From: an uncultured Bacilli bacterium
Lineage (GTDB): Bacteria > Bacillota_I > Bacilli_A > ML615J-28 > CAG-313
Direction of reading: 5' to 3'
Length of the DNA: 64,000 bases
Assembly: GCA_944326155.1 (NCBI GenBank)
Contig: CALVCV010000003.1
Span: forward strand, 47,690-111,689
A program made the position numbers and the translations under genes. Positions 44,510-54,000 of the stretch are shown here, piece after piece. Within the stretch, counting starts at the first letter, position 1. Each line of letters starts with the position of its first letter. Under the pieces are notes generated by a model. The model saw only the letters and a list, made by a program, of their open reading frames with translations. It did no database searches and was not told where the DNA came from.

Positions 44510-45493
44510 TTATTTTAAACTTTTTCCCATACTTGCGTATGACATCACTATTTTAAAGCCAGCTTTCATGTAGATATATCTTGCATGATTATTTAATCCT
44601 GTATAAAATGTCATAAATTTCGCGCCATGCATTTTATTATAATAAGCAAGTAATGAGAATAAGGCTTGACCAAGACCTTTATTTCTTACTTCTTCTAAGA
44701 TAGCAATTCCATCAAAGTGACCACGACCACTTTCTTCATTCCACATAGCACCCGTCCAGCCAACAACTTGACCATTGCGACTGACTACTAAAAATGGATA
44801 TGGTTTTTCTAATTCAAGATTTTCTTTAATTACTTTTTCAAAGTCATAGATGTTAAGTTTTTGATAAAATTCTTCTAATCCATAATGCTTATTTGGATCA
44901 TAGATTTCAATTGTGATACCTTCTTTTTGATTTTTATCTAAAATAACTTTAATCTTATCGTTAATTTCATAATCAACTAAATTTAAATGAAAAGCGTCTT
45001 GATAGTTATAAGGTTCATAACCACGATGGATATAAAAGAAATACTCATTAGAATTGATTCTAATTCCCGGTGCACAAGGATGATCATGATTATCAGTATT
45101 TGGAATATACCATGCATAACATGATGGTAGAAAATATGCTGCAGCAACCCTATTTCGTTTCATTTTCTTAAAGTATTGTTCAAGTTTTTCTAAAAGACTA
45201 GATCCAATTCCTCTTTTACGATAGGTTCTTTTGACAATAATTGCATTGATGATTCCTGCAACATTAGGGTTGTCTAAATATTTTTTTCTTAAATAACCAA
45301 TCGCGAAACCAACAAGTAAATCATCATCATACACAACAAAAGTTGAATCGTATGAAAAATCTGGATTAGTTAGTAACTTATCACAATATTCAGCCTCTGT
45401 CATGGTTTTTAAGAAATATTCTTCAGATACTACTTCGTTCCATAAAGCACTCATGGCTTGTAAATCTTCTAATTTCGCATTTCTATATATCAT
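44510..45493 (-). CDS. Tandem GNAT acetyltransferase
   Basis: A 327-residue protein with two GNAT domains: residues 1-165 (VKRTYRKRGIGSSLLEKLEQ) and about 175-327 (ILEEVRNKGLGQALFSLLAYY). Both acetyl-CoA loops (RxxGxG or KxxGxG) are intact. The substrate is unknown. Its ATG overlaps the stop of the methyltransferase gene by one base. Confidence 0.88.
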   Translation of the reverse strand: MIYRNAKLEDLQAMSALWNEVVSEEYFLKTMTEAEYCDKLLTNPDFSYDSTFVVYDDDLLVGFAIGYLRKKYLDNPNVAGIINAIIVKRTYRKRGIGSSLLEKLEQYFKKMKRNRVAAAYFLPSCYAWYIPNTDNHDHPCAPGIRINSNEYFFYIHRGYEPYNYQDAFHLNLVDYEINDKIKVILDKNQKEGITIEIYDPNKHYGLEEFYQKLNIYDFEKVIKENLELEKPYPFLVVSRNGQVVGWTGAMWNEESGRGHFDGIAILEEVRNKGLGQALFSLLAYYNKMHGAKFMTFYTGLNNHARYIYMKAGFKIVMSYASMGKSLK

Positions 45494-46566
45494 TATTTTA
45501 GTTCCTCTTTTCTCTTTCGTAAAAATGCTTGAATCTGTTCTATTTGAGCTACAAATTTATCTTGCTCTTTGACATCTGGTAACATAAAGACATTGGTCTG
45601 TATTTTATCTAATGGTTGATTAGAAATAATGATAATAGACTTAGCATCTTCTTTTTTCTGGAAGAAACTTTCTGGTAAGGTAATTAATGCATCAATATGA
45701 CCATATTTTGCCATCATATTATAAAATTCACTACTACCTGGTTTAGAAAAAAAAGTATTTTCAATTAAATAAATTTGAAAATGTTTATTTTCTATCTTTA
45801 AATAATGTTCAATCGCAAGATATGGAAAATATTTTACACCCTTATCATATAACTCAGAATGATATGATGTCTGTTCATAATCATAGCATGCTAGATCACT
45901 AACAATGATATCAATATGCGATGGTAAAAATGTGAGTGCATCTTCATAATACATGTTAATATCTTCTAACATCATATTTGCTTTGGCAACCGCAACCTTT
46001 GTAAATAATAAATGATTATCGATTCCTGATAATTTAATAAATGGTTCTGCATGATTGAGTAGTGTATAAGCTAAATTACCTACCCCAAAATTAAAGTCTA
46101 AAACCTCAACAATTTTTGTTTTACTAAATAATGCATTAATAAAATTGGTAATCAATAAACCAATAGTATCTGGTGTAATTAAATCAAGTGAAAAATTTAA
46201 GTTTTTAAAGCCTTTAATATCTAAAAGTAAAAAAGCTCTTCTAATTTCTTCACTATTTATGCCATTTTCATTGGCATCTAAATTAAAGGCTTCTAAACAA
46301 TCATCAATTTGTTTTTTAACTTCATCGTCTACTTTTAAATCAACATCACCGATAAAGTAATCAATTACTGCTAATAAACATTCATAATAATTTAAACGAC
46401 CTTTTTGTTTTTTGTAATTTGTAACTGCTGTGTTGTCTTTTTCTTCATCTATTACGCCATAATAATAAGACATAGCTGCTTTATCAAATAAATCAGCAAC
46501 GCGATTAATCATGCCATCATCGACATATTTTGTTTGTAATAACTTTGGATTATTTTTTGTTCTCAT
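45493..46566 (-). CDS. YtxK-like class I SAM methyltransferase
   Basis: A 357-residue protein with a helical N-terminal domain (about 1-140) and a Rossmann-type SAM domain starting at VLDFNFGVGNLAYTLL. It resembles the N6-adenine DNA methylase fold of YtxK; the catalytic NPPY is replaced by SDLACYDY. The C-terminal IDALITLPESFFQKKEDAKSIIII is typical of this group. No restriction or specificity gene is nearby, so it is probably not a restriction-modification enzyme. The ATG at 46566 is inside the end of the upstream gene. Confidence 0.8.
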   Translation of the reverse strand: MRTKNNPKLLQTKYVDDGMINRVADLFDKAAMSYYYGVIDEEKDNTAVTNYKKQKGRLNYYECLLAVIDYFIGDVDLKVDDEVKKQIDDCLEAFNLDANENGINSEEIRRAFLLLDIKGFKNLNFSLDLITPDTIGLLITNFINALFSKTKIVEVLDFNFGVGNLAYTLLNHAEPFIKLSGIDNHLLFTKVAVAKANMMLEDINMYYEDALTFLPSHIDIIVSDLACYDYEQTSYHSELYDKGVKYFPYLAIEHYLKIENKHFQIYLIENTFFSKPGSSEFYNMMAKYGHIDALITLPESFFQKKEDAKSIIIISNQPLDKIQTNVFMLPDVKEQDKFVAQIEQIQAFLRKRKEELK

Positions 46567-47776
46567 TTTTTTCTCTTTCTTTCTCATAAATTGTATGTGC
46601 CACCATTACGCCAGATGCGATAGCAAAATGCAGATTGTATCCACCACATAAACCATCAACATCTAATAATTCCCCAATTACATAGGTATTTATTAATTTT
46701 TTTAATTCAAAGTTAGCATCTATCTCATCTAATTTTACACCCCCGATTGTGACTTGCGATGTTTCGAATCCATAGTTGCCGATTACATTCACCGAATAAT
46801 TTTTAATTTCATTAACGATTCCCCCTATTGTTAATTCTTTTTGTTGTTTCAAATCTTTACAGATTTTATCTGCTAGCGGCATTGGTAAGATGCCATAACA
46901 TAACTCATTTAAACTAGCTTTTAGACTACTATCTTTTAGTAATTCTAACGTTTGAATTAATTCATCTTGCGTTCTAAAAGGTAACAAGTCTAAAGATAAA
47001 TTTAATTTTTCCTTGCTACGTGCGATGATGCTGGATGCATTCATTACTACAATTCCGCTAATGCCGTCTTTTTTAAACTGAACTTCACCTTCTTCTGTAA
47101 AGACTGGACCAAATTTATTTTGCAAAGTTAATCTAACCTTTTGCCTAATTCCGTCTAAGCCTAATACGTCATTTTTACTAGTTTTTAAACCAACAAGACC
47201 TGGCTTTATATCACTTACTAAAACATGTAATGCTTTTAATAGTTGATATCCTTCCCCATTTGAACCAAGTTGTGGAGAGGATGCACCTCCAGTCGCAAAA
47301 ATGACATAATCAAATATCTCCGGCTTAAAAGAGGTACTGGTATTTATTTCATATAGACCATTTGAAAGTTTGTTCACACTTGTTACAAGTGTATCAAGTT
47401 TAATTTTGACCTGATATTCTTTTAATTTTCGCATCAATATCTCTAACACTGATTTAGAAGACTCGGTGATAGGATAAGTTCTTGAACTAGCATCATCTTT
47501 CGTAAGTAATCCCCATCTTAAAAAATCGTCTTTCAAGGCCTGATTATCATATTTCTTAAAAAGTAAACTGGCAAAGTGATGATTATATGTATCATTAGTT
47601 GGTATATTTTTATTGCTAAGATTACATTTACCATTACCACTTGCTAAAATTTTTTTACCAATTTGCTTTTTCTTTTCAAATAAAATTACTTCAGCAGAAT
47701 GATGCAATTTTTCTTTCAAGCAAATTGAGGCCACAATACCAGCAGGTCCTCCACCAATTACTCCTACTTTAATCAT
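46550..47776 (-). CDS. HI0933-family flavoprotein (NAD(P)/FAD-dependent oxidoreductase)
   Basis: A 408-residue flavoprotein with an N-terminal FAD-binding Rossmann motif GVIGGGPAGIVASICL, the family-specific KKILASGNGKCNLSNKNI and a C-terminal VIGELLDVDGLCGGYNLHFAIASG. It belongs to the BaiN/YhiN/HI0933 group, some of whose members reduce bile acids or unsaturated substrates; the exact substrate here cannot be told from sequence. It overlaps the methyltransferase gene by 17 bases. Confidence 0.88.
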   Translation of the reverse strand: MIKVGVIGGGPAGIVASICLKEKLHHSAEVILFEKKKQIGKKILASGNGKCNLSNKNIPTNDTYNHHFASLLFKKYDNQALKDDFLRWGLLTKDDASSRTYPITESSKSVLEILMRKLKEYQVKIKLDTLVTSVNKLSNGLYEINTSTSFKPEIFDYVIFATGGASSPQLGSNGEGYQLLKALHVLVSDIKPGLVGLKTSKNDVLGLDGIRQKVRLTLQNKFGPVFTEEGEVQFKKDGISGIVVMNASSIIARSKEKLNLSLDLLPFRTQDELIQTLELLKDSSLKASLNELCYGILPMPLADKICKDLKQQKELTIGGIVNEIKNYSVNVIGNYGFETSQVTIGGVKLDEIDANFELKKLINTYVIGELLDVDGLCGGYNLHFAIASGVMVAHTIYEKEREKNENKK

Positions 47777-47876
47777 ATATACACCTCAATATATTGTCTT
47801 TTTACAAAATAACCGATTAAATATATTATACACTAGAATAGTTCTTTAGTCAAACAAACTATTATATCGATAATAA

Positions 47877-47910
47877 AAAACCTAGTAATCAATAAAAATT
47901 ACTAGGTTTT
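47877..47910 (-). terminator. Terminator of the ytfI-gerW unit
   Basis: AAAACCTAGTAAT, an 8-base loop, ATTACTAGGTTTT; 13-bp perfect stem with a T-run on the minus strand, 8 bases after the gerW stop. Confidence 0.87.
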
Positions 47911-47917
47911 AGACATT

Positions 47918-48286
47918 TCAGTGTTTTTCTTTTCGTATTAATGACAATAAATTTTCAATTGTATCAGGAATTAAATCGACAAGATTTTCCAAAATATGTG
48001 ATTGCTCATCTAAATGTAGTATTTTTGCATCATTTTCTAAAATCACTAAAAAAGCAATTGGTGTAAGGGTCATTGTCCCCCCACTTGCCCCTCCAAAAGG
48101 ATTTTTTTTGGTACTTGGATCTTCTTTTTGATCTATACCACCACTTATAAAGCCACATTTTACTTTTGAGATGGGTATTACAGAAACCTGATTATATGTC
48201 AACATCTTACCCATAACAATGTTGACATCAACCATTGATTTGATTTTATCAACAGCTGTATCTAATAAATTTGTAATATTATTCAT
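47918..48286 (-). CDS. gerW: GerW/YtfJ-like sporulation protein
   Basis: A 122-residue protein of the GerW family: N-terminal helix, then GKMLTYNQVSVIPISKVKCGFISGG, a glycine-rich GGASGGTMTLTPIAFLVI and a C-terminal helix. In Bacillus the protein is made in spores and needed for germination through certain receptors. The upstream DUF2953-type gene has the same neighbour (ytfI) in Bacillus, which strengthens the call. GAAGG lies seven bases before ATG. Confidence 0.88.
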   Translation of the reverse strand: MNNITNLLDTAVDKIKSMVDVNIVMGKMLTYNQVSVIPISKVKCGFISGGIDQKEDPSTKKNPFGGASGGTMTLTPIAFLVILENDAKILHLDEQSHILENLVDLIPDTIENLLSLIRKEKH

Positions 48287-48290
48287 ATGA

Positions 48291-48863
48291 CTATTTATAT
48301 GCTTTCTCCTTCTTTTTAAATAATTTTAAAAATACTTTAAATTTTTTGATAATGGCATACCCAATTTCACCAACTAAAATAGTAGCATAGATTTCAAAAT
48401 CAAGTCCTTGTTTATGATCATCTAATAATATAATTTGATAATACTCATCCTGAACATGCTTAAAACTATGATCAATGTAACTTTTAATAAGTGAGTTTAA
48501 AAACCAATTACCAAAACCAATAAACGGAAGAAAGTCAGGATTTGTACTATTAAAAAGTGGAATAATGGTTATTTTTTTTATCCTAGCAAATTCTAAAAAA
48601 AGATAGATAAAAAAATTGTTTTCTTTTACATCTTTTAATATCACATTTAGATTATTTTCAAAAATATAGGAAATAGAAAAATGGAAAGGTACGTTTTTAG
48701 AAGAATTTTTTTGAATAATTTTTTTAGTAATTGTTTTTTTAAAAAGAACAATTTTTACACATAGTGGTTCGTTATGTCTTTTAATAATTCTAACTTCTAA
48801 CTTCACAAACAAAATAAAAATTGTACCTAATAGACCACTAATAATTATAAAGTATTTTAACAT
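48291..48863 (-). CDS. ytfI: DUF2953-like protein (YtfI type)
   Basis: A 190-residue protein with an N-terminal membrane segment (about 3-22), a soluble region of basic character with few recognisable motifs, and FIGFGNWFLNSLIKSYID in the middle. It is divergent, but its location four bases ahead of gerW and its size match YtfI (DUF2953), whose function is unknown. Probably expressed with gerW during sporulation. Confidence 0.6.
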   Translation of the reverse strand: MLKYFIIISGLLGTIFILFVKLEVRIIKRHNEPLCVKIVLFKKTITKKIIQKNSSKNVPFHFSISYIFENNLNVILKDVKENNFFIYLFLEFARIKKITIIPLFNSTNPDFLPFIGFGNWFLNSLIKSYIDHSFKHVQDEYYQIILLDDHKQGLDFEIYATILVGEIGYAIIKKFKVFLKLFKKKEKAYK

Positions 48864-48929
48864 ATTATTATTTTGGTAATTTATGTTTAATTTATACGCT
48901 AGTTATTATTAAAATTTTTATTTTTTTGA

Positions 48930-48935
48930 TATAAT
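48930..48935 (+). promoter_or_regulatory. -10 box of yidD
   Basis: TATAAT. The start site it predicts (~48942) lies after the ATG at 48940, so the second ATG at 48952 (with GGTGAT four bases upstream) is the likely start of yidD. The -35 is weak. Confidence 0.5.
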
Positions 48936-48951
48936 ACAAATGGTGATAAAA

Positions 48952-49527
48952 ATGTTTTTTTTAAATAAACTTGCTATTAAAATGATTCATTGGTATCAAA
49001 AAGGAGATGATAGGCCTCATAGATGTAGACATATTCCTACATGTTCAGAGTATGGTCTTGAATGTTATGAAAAATTTAATTTTATTAAAGCTTCTTTTCT
49101 TACAGGATACAGAATCATACGATGTAATCCTTTAAACCGAAAAGTTTATGACCCAGTACCCCTTTCAAAAAAAGAAAAACTAAAATTTAAAGCTGCTTTA
49201 ATAGAAGCAAGTATAATTGATAAAGACATTATAAAGATCAGTAAAGAAGATTTTGAAAGTGAAAAGACAAAATTAAATCAAATGATTTGTCTAATTTGGG
49301 AAAACCATTTTAATAAAAAAGATTACATAAAAAAAGAACTTATAAATGATGATGAAATTGTTCTTTTTTATGCTAAAATTAACCGGATATTATATCTTGT
49401 TAAGAAAAAACAAATTGCCTTATCCTATCGTTTTTGCAAAAATTATCTTGATTGCTATTTACTTTCTAATATATATATACATCCAAATAATTTTATAAAT
49501 AATAATAAGCACCCATCTTTAAGATAG
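48952..49527 (+). CDS. yidD: YidD membrane protein insertion factor with extra C-terminal domain
   Basis: A 191-residue protein. Residues of about 1-72 are YidD: amphipathic N-terminus, HRCRHIPTCSEYGLECYEKF and TGYRIIRCNPL, which aid YidC-dependent insertion at the inner membrane. YidD normally ends soon after this point (70-90 residues). Here about 115 further residues, rich in Lys, Ile and Glu, follow with no clear motif and no membrane segment. The extra part is unique to this gene as far as I can see. It is transcribed towards the HAD gene. Confidence 0.85.
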   Translation: MFFLNKLAIKMIHWYQKGDDRPHRCRHIPTCSEYGLECYEKFNFIKASFLTGYRIIRCNPLNRKVYDPVPLSKKEKLKFKAALIEASIIDKDIIKISKEDFESEKTKLNQMICLIWENHFNKKDYIKKELINDDEIVLFYAKINRILYLVKKKQIALSYRFCKNYLDCYLLSNIYIHPNNFINNNKHPSLR

Positions 49528-49533
49528 GTGCTT
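49507..49533. terminator. Bidirectional terminator between yidD and the HAD gene
   Basis: AAGCACCCATCTT and AAGATAGGTGCTT pair around a tight centre, with T residues on both sides. It overlaps the last codons of both convergent genes. Confidence 0.75.
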
Positions 49534-50229
49534 TGTTTTTATATAATTAAGTAAATCATCAAAGTTTCCTTTAGGATAACTTGTGATATCAAGATTTTTT
49601 TGATTAATTAAACAATCTGTGACTAAAAAAACATCCATACCAGTGGTTTTAGCTATCATATCTTCTAAAGCATCATTACCAACCATTAAGCAATCACTTG
49701 CTTTACAACCTGTTTTTTGCAAAATTGCTTCATAATATTTTGGATTTGGTTTACAATAGGACATATTTTCATAAGATGTATACAATTCAAAATCATCCTC
49801 TTTTAAGCCTGCCCATTTTACTCTTGCTATTTGTGCAATTTTAGGAAAAATCGGATTACTAGCAAGGATAAGTTTAAAACCTGCTTGTTTTAATTTAGTA
49901 ATCACATCTTTTACTTTAGGATTAAAACCACACACACTTTGAGCTTTATTAAATTCCGTTTGATAAAAGTGATAAAATAAAGGTTCATCATCGTAAGCCT
50001 TTTTACCATATATACTTGCAAAACTTTCCCAAAAAACTTGTTCGTTGGTTCTTGTACCATCATTTTTAATCATTTTAGCTGTACCTTGCCAAATGGCATC
50101 AACTAAATGAGCTTTATCATAACCATGTGTTGCAAGGGTAGTTGTTAAATATTTAAAATATGCTTTGGTAAAAAGTTCTTGATCCATTGGTAAAAGCGTT
50201 CCATCTAAATCAAATAAAATATATTTCAT
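49519..50229 (-). CDS. HAD-family hydrolase
   Basis: A 236-residue haloacid dehalogenase-like phosphatase. Motif I is DLDGTLLP (7-14) with nucleophile Asp; motif II is LILASNP; motif III Lys in the SYCKPNPKYYE region; motif IV GNDALEDM. A helical cap lies between motif I and II. The substrate cannot be predicted. It follows rsuA by 3 bases. Confidence 0.9.
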   Translation of the reverse strand: MKYILFDLDGTLLPMDQELFTKAYFKYLTTTLATHGYDKAHLVDAIWQGTAKMIKNDGTRTNEQVFWESFASIYGKKAYDDEPLFYHFYQTEFNKAQSVCGFNPKVKDVITKLKQAGFKLILASNPIFPKIAQIARVKWAGLKEDDFELYTSYENMSYCKPNPKYYEAILQKTGCKASDCLMVGNDALEDMIAKTTGMDVFLVTDCLINQKNLDITSYPKGNFDDLLNYIKTKHLS

Positions 50230-50232
50230 AGT

Positions 50233-50973
50233 TTAGTTTCCTTTCTTATATATTTTCATTAAGCGATAAATATCATCTTGTTTCATTTCCAAAAACTCAC
50301 CAAGTGCTAAATTTTGAGGTAAAACTAACTCGCCAATTTTTTCTCTTTTCAAATAGGTTACAACACCACCAACTTGATGAATCATTTTTTTTACTTGATG
50401 AAACTTCCCTTCACATATTGTAAGGTAACAACTATTTTTAGTTATAGGTTCTAATTTTGCAGGCAAAAAAGATTCATTTTTTATTTTTAGACCTTTTGCT
50501 AATATCTCGCAAGCATTGTCTAAAAGTTGTTCTTCATACTCTACATAATAAGTTTTTTGAATATGATGAGTAGGTGAACTGACAAGATGATTAAATATAC
50601 CATCAGTTGTTACAATTAAAAGACCTTCAGTGTCTTTATCAAGACGGCCAACTGGAAATAACTTTTCAACTAAATGAGAAGGAAGGCTTTTAAAAAGTTC
50701 CATAATTGTTTGATTGATATTATCCTCTTTTGCGCAAACATATCCACTAGGTTTATTCAAGATAAAGTAATAGTGTTCTTGAAAAGTAAGTACTTTATCA
50801 TCTAAACAAACCTCGTCTTCTTTTGTAAAAACATTAAAATCTGGGTTAGTTATAATTTTTTGATTGACTTTCACTCTTTTTTGTTTAATTAATGTTTTTA
50901 CTTGTTTTCTTGTACCAACAAAAGTATCCACTAAAAATTTATCTAAACGTATTTTAAATTCTTTTTCATTCAT
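50233..50973 (-). CDS. rsuA: 16S rRNA pseudouridine synthase RsuA family
   Basis: A 246-residue protein with an N-terminal S4 RNA-binding domain (about 7-60) and the catalytic domain with D112 in GRLDKDTEGLL. Also ILNKPSGYVCA and a C-terminal EGKFHQVKKMIHQVGG are typical of RsuA/RluB. It modifies one uridine in 16S or 23S rRNA; the RsuA subgroup (U516) is the closest reading. It is co-transcribed with the HAD gene. Confidence 0.9.
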   Translation of the reverse strand: MNEKEFKIRLDKFLVDTFVGTRKQVKTLIKQKRVKVNQKIITNPDFNVFTKEDEVCLDDKVLTFQEHYYFILNKPSGYVCAKEDNINQTIMELFKSLPSHLVEKLFPVGRLDKDTEGLLIVTTDGIFNHLVSSPTHHIQKTYYVEYEEQLLDNACEILAKGLKIKNESFLPAKLEPITKNSCYLTICEGKFHQVKKMIHQVGGVVTYLKREKIGELVLPQNLALGEFLEMKQDDIYRLMKIYKKGN

Positions 50974-51028
50974 GTTTTTAATTATATCATAATTTATAAA
51001 ATTTAAACAAAATAATGCCTAAAATTTA

Positions 51029-51071
51029 AAAAGGTCTATGAATAAAAACATCGTTAATTCATAGGCCTTTT
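51029..51071 (-). terminator. Terminator of the large glycosyl hydrolase gene
   Basis: AAAAGGTCTATGAAT and ATTCATAGGCCTTTT, 15-base arms with one G-U or mismatch, 13-base loop; located 8 bases after the stop of the 51079-55281 gene. Confidence 0.78.
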
Positions 51072-51078
51072 CAAGAGG

Positions 51079-54000
51079 TTAGTGTTTTTTTCTAAGTAAG
51101 ATAAGTGATGTAGTAAAAATAATTGTCACAAATATATATATATATGCACTATTGCTACATGTACAATTATTTGTTTTTTGATTAAGGGTTGCTAAAGTTG
51201 TATCAAAATCTTCCATTAACATTGCCACTTCTTCTTTGGTTCCAGCAAGATTTAAATCACTTAAAATTTGTGTACAATAAGTTAGTGCTTCATCTGTTTT
51301 TTTAGATGCAGTTTCTACCTTATTAATTGCTTCATCTCTTTTTTGAATCAGTTCAGTATGGGCATTTTGAGTTGCTACTTTAAATGCTTCAACTAATGCT
51401 TCAACCTCTTTAATATTATCTAATGTTGCAATTTGTGTATATAAAGCATCTTGTTGCGTTTTAATATGCGTTTTTTCTTTTGCATTATAATCTAAATTTT
51501 CAATATATGCATTTAATTCAGTTTTAATAGCATCAACTAATGCTTCAAAATATGCCTTTTCAAATGTAACAAGTAAACTTGCTACTTCTTCAACAGTTGA
51601 TGCACTAGATATTTGTTGTTTGTATTGATAAATAAGTTGTTTAACAGAAGTGAGTGTAGCATCAAGTGAGTTTAAATATGCTTCAGCATCACCAATTGCT
51701 TTACTTAAGCCTTCAATATAGGCCTCAACATCTTCTATGCATTGATTTTTGATGGCCTCAACTTCTTGTGTATCACCAGCTTCAAGAATTTCTGCTTTTG
51801 CAAGAGCAATCAATGCTTCAATATGGACTTTTTCTGCATCAGTATACCAAGATTTTACTAAATCATCTAAACTTAAGTTTACTTCATCTTTCAATGTAAC
51901 AAGGGCTTCATGAAGATTTTCTACCATCTTTCTAAAGTCACTTGGTACTTGATTGATTTCAGCAATAGATGCCATTGTTCGAATTTTATCTGCTTCGCTT
52001 GTAGCAAGAACTTTAATCTTTGCAATTTCTTTTGCTGGATAAGTTAATTGATTTACATAATTGTTGATTTCAGCAATTGCTTCAAGGCGAGCTTTTTCAG
52101 CGTTTTCAAAATATAAGTTCAAAGTGTCCTCAGCTCTTGTCCATATGTATTTTACATCACTAATAGACGTTGCATTATCAATTTGAGCTTTAAACTTATC
52201 ACCATTAATAATCAGTTCTGCTTTTTCATCTTCTGTAATATCCGTAAATGATAAAATCAATTCATCAATTTTTTGTTTATATTCATCTTTTGCTTCTTGC
52301 AATAAAATAGCATTTTCTTCTTCAATGGTTAAATAGTCATCAAGTTTACTCTTGGCAGCATCTACAATTGTTTGAATTTCTGTTTCATTTTCTACTTTAT
52401 TGATAGCATCTATAACACTTGTTAAATAATCATTAATTAATTTTTTTGTCGCATTACTATAGTTATTAAGATCTAAATAACTATTTACTTCGTTTATTGC
52501 TTGTTGTTTTTGACTCTCTAATGCTTCTTTTAATTGATTAAGACGATCTAATGCTTCGAGTAATTTTTGGTAATTATTTACTAATGCTTTTGCTTCGTCT
52601 GTTAAATTATTATATTGATTTTGAATATTTAAAAGCATATCTTCATCCGCAAGGCTAATGTCAGTTGGAATAGTTTCTATTAATTGCATGATAAAATCAG
52701 CTTCGTCTTGTGGTGTAAGTGGTGCCTCTTCATCAACATAAGCTTTCATACCTACACTTAACTTCGTAACTGGTGCCATTGGCGCTCCCGTAATTATGCT
52801 ATCTAAATAACGAACAATGATAATGGCTTCATTTGGGGCCAAAGTAATCGTCACCTCTGTATCAAAGCCATTGCCAAGCGTTTTAATCTCATCTTGGGCA
52901 ACCACAATATACCCATCATTTGTAGAAGATTTGCTATCAAAAGCATCGGTTAATTTGAATGCAACATTGCCAGCACTCTTATTTACATATACACCTGCAA
53001 CTGATGCCCAATTACATGCAGCAATTGTACTTGCATCGGTAATTTCATGGTAGTTACCATCAGCAATATATAAAATATTATTTTCAACTACAAATGTATG
53101 TCCAGACCAACCAATATAACCTGATCCACCCTCTTCATATGCTCCTTCATCATCAGGACTCATTGAACTTGGATCATTACGATAGAAAAGACCATTTTGA
53201 TCTTTAGCTGTATAACCAATGTTTACTAAAATTTCTTGACTTACAGTAAGTTCTCCTTCTGTTAAAGTAATTATGAGCGGGATTTCTTTGGTTGCTAAAT
53301 AGTTTTTGAGTCTTGTACCAGTTGTAAGATTATATAAGTTTTGATCCTCACTATTTTTATATTCTAAAGTCATATTATTTTGTAATGGAATCGTACGATT
53401 AATTTTAATATGCAAATCTAGGGTATCAATATAATCTTGTAAATTTTGTGCTACTACTTCATATTGCTTTAAAAGACTTTCAGCTTGAATTAAAATGTCA
53501 AGGTTTGTCACTTTTTGTTGTTCAGTTATTGGTAAATTATTATATAAATTACGAATTTGATTAATTGTATCTTTATTTTCATAAGTTATCGGGTTTGGTA
53601 AATTATTAATCATATTGATAATCGTTGAAGCGTCTTCAACACTCTTAATTGTTACGGCATCACTAGTTTCATTGGCTAAATTTACCGATGCAACGTAATA
53701 GTCATATGTATAAAAATCATCAACTACAATACTTGTATCTTGAATATAGTCATATACATGATCAATATTCTTTTTATCTAGCGTTTGCCCTTTTGGTACC
53801 TTATATACCATATAGCCTCTTGTATTTTCTACTGCATTAAAGCGAAGTGTACTTGTAACCTCATCATAACTTAACCCAGTTGGTGCCACTTCATCCACTA
53901 ATGGTGCATAGTATTTACTGATAGCACCAGGTATTTTTTTAGCCCAATAATCATTAGAAATAAGGTTAACCGCATGATTAACAACATTACTTGATGTTGC

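Noticed and set aside
45493..46566. YtxK-like methyltransferase as part of a restriction-modification system
   Set aside because: The NPPY catalytic motif is altered and no restriction or specificity subunit lies nearby.
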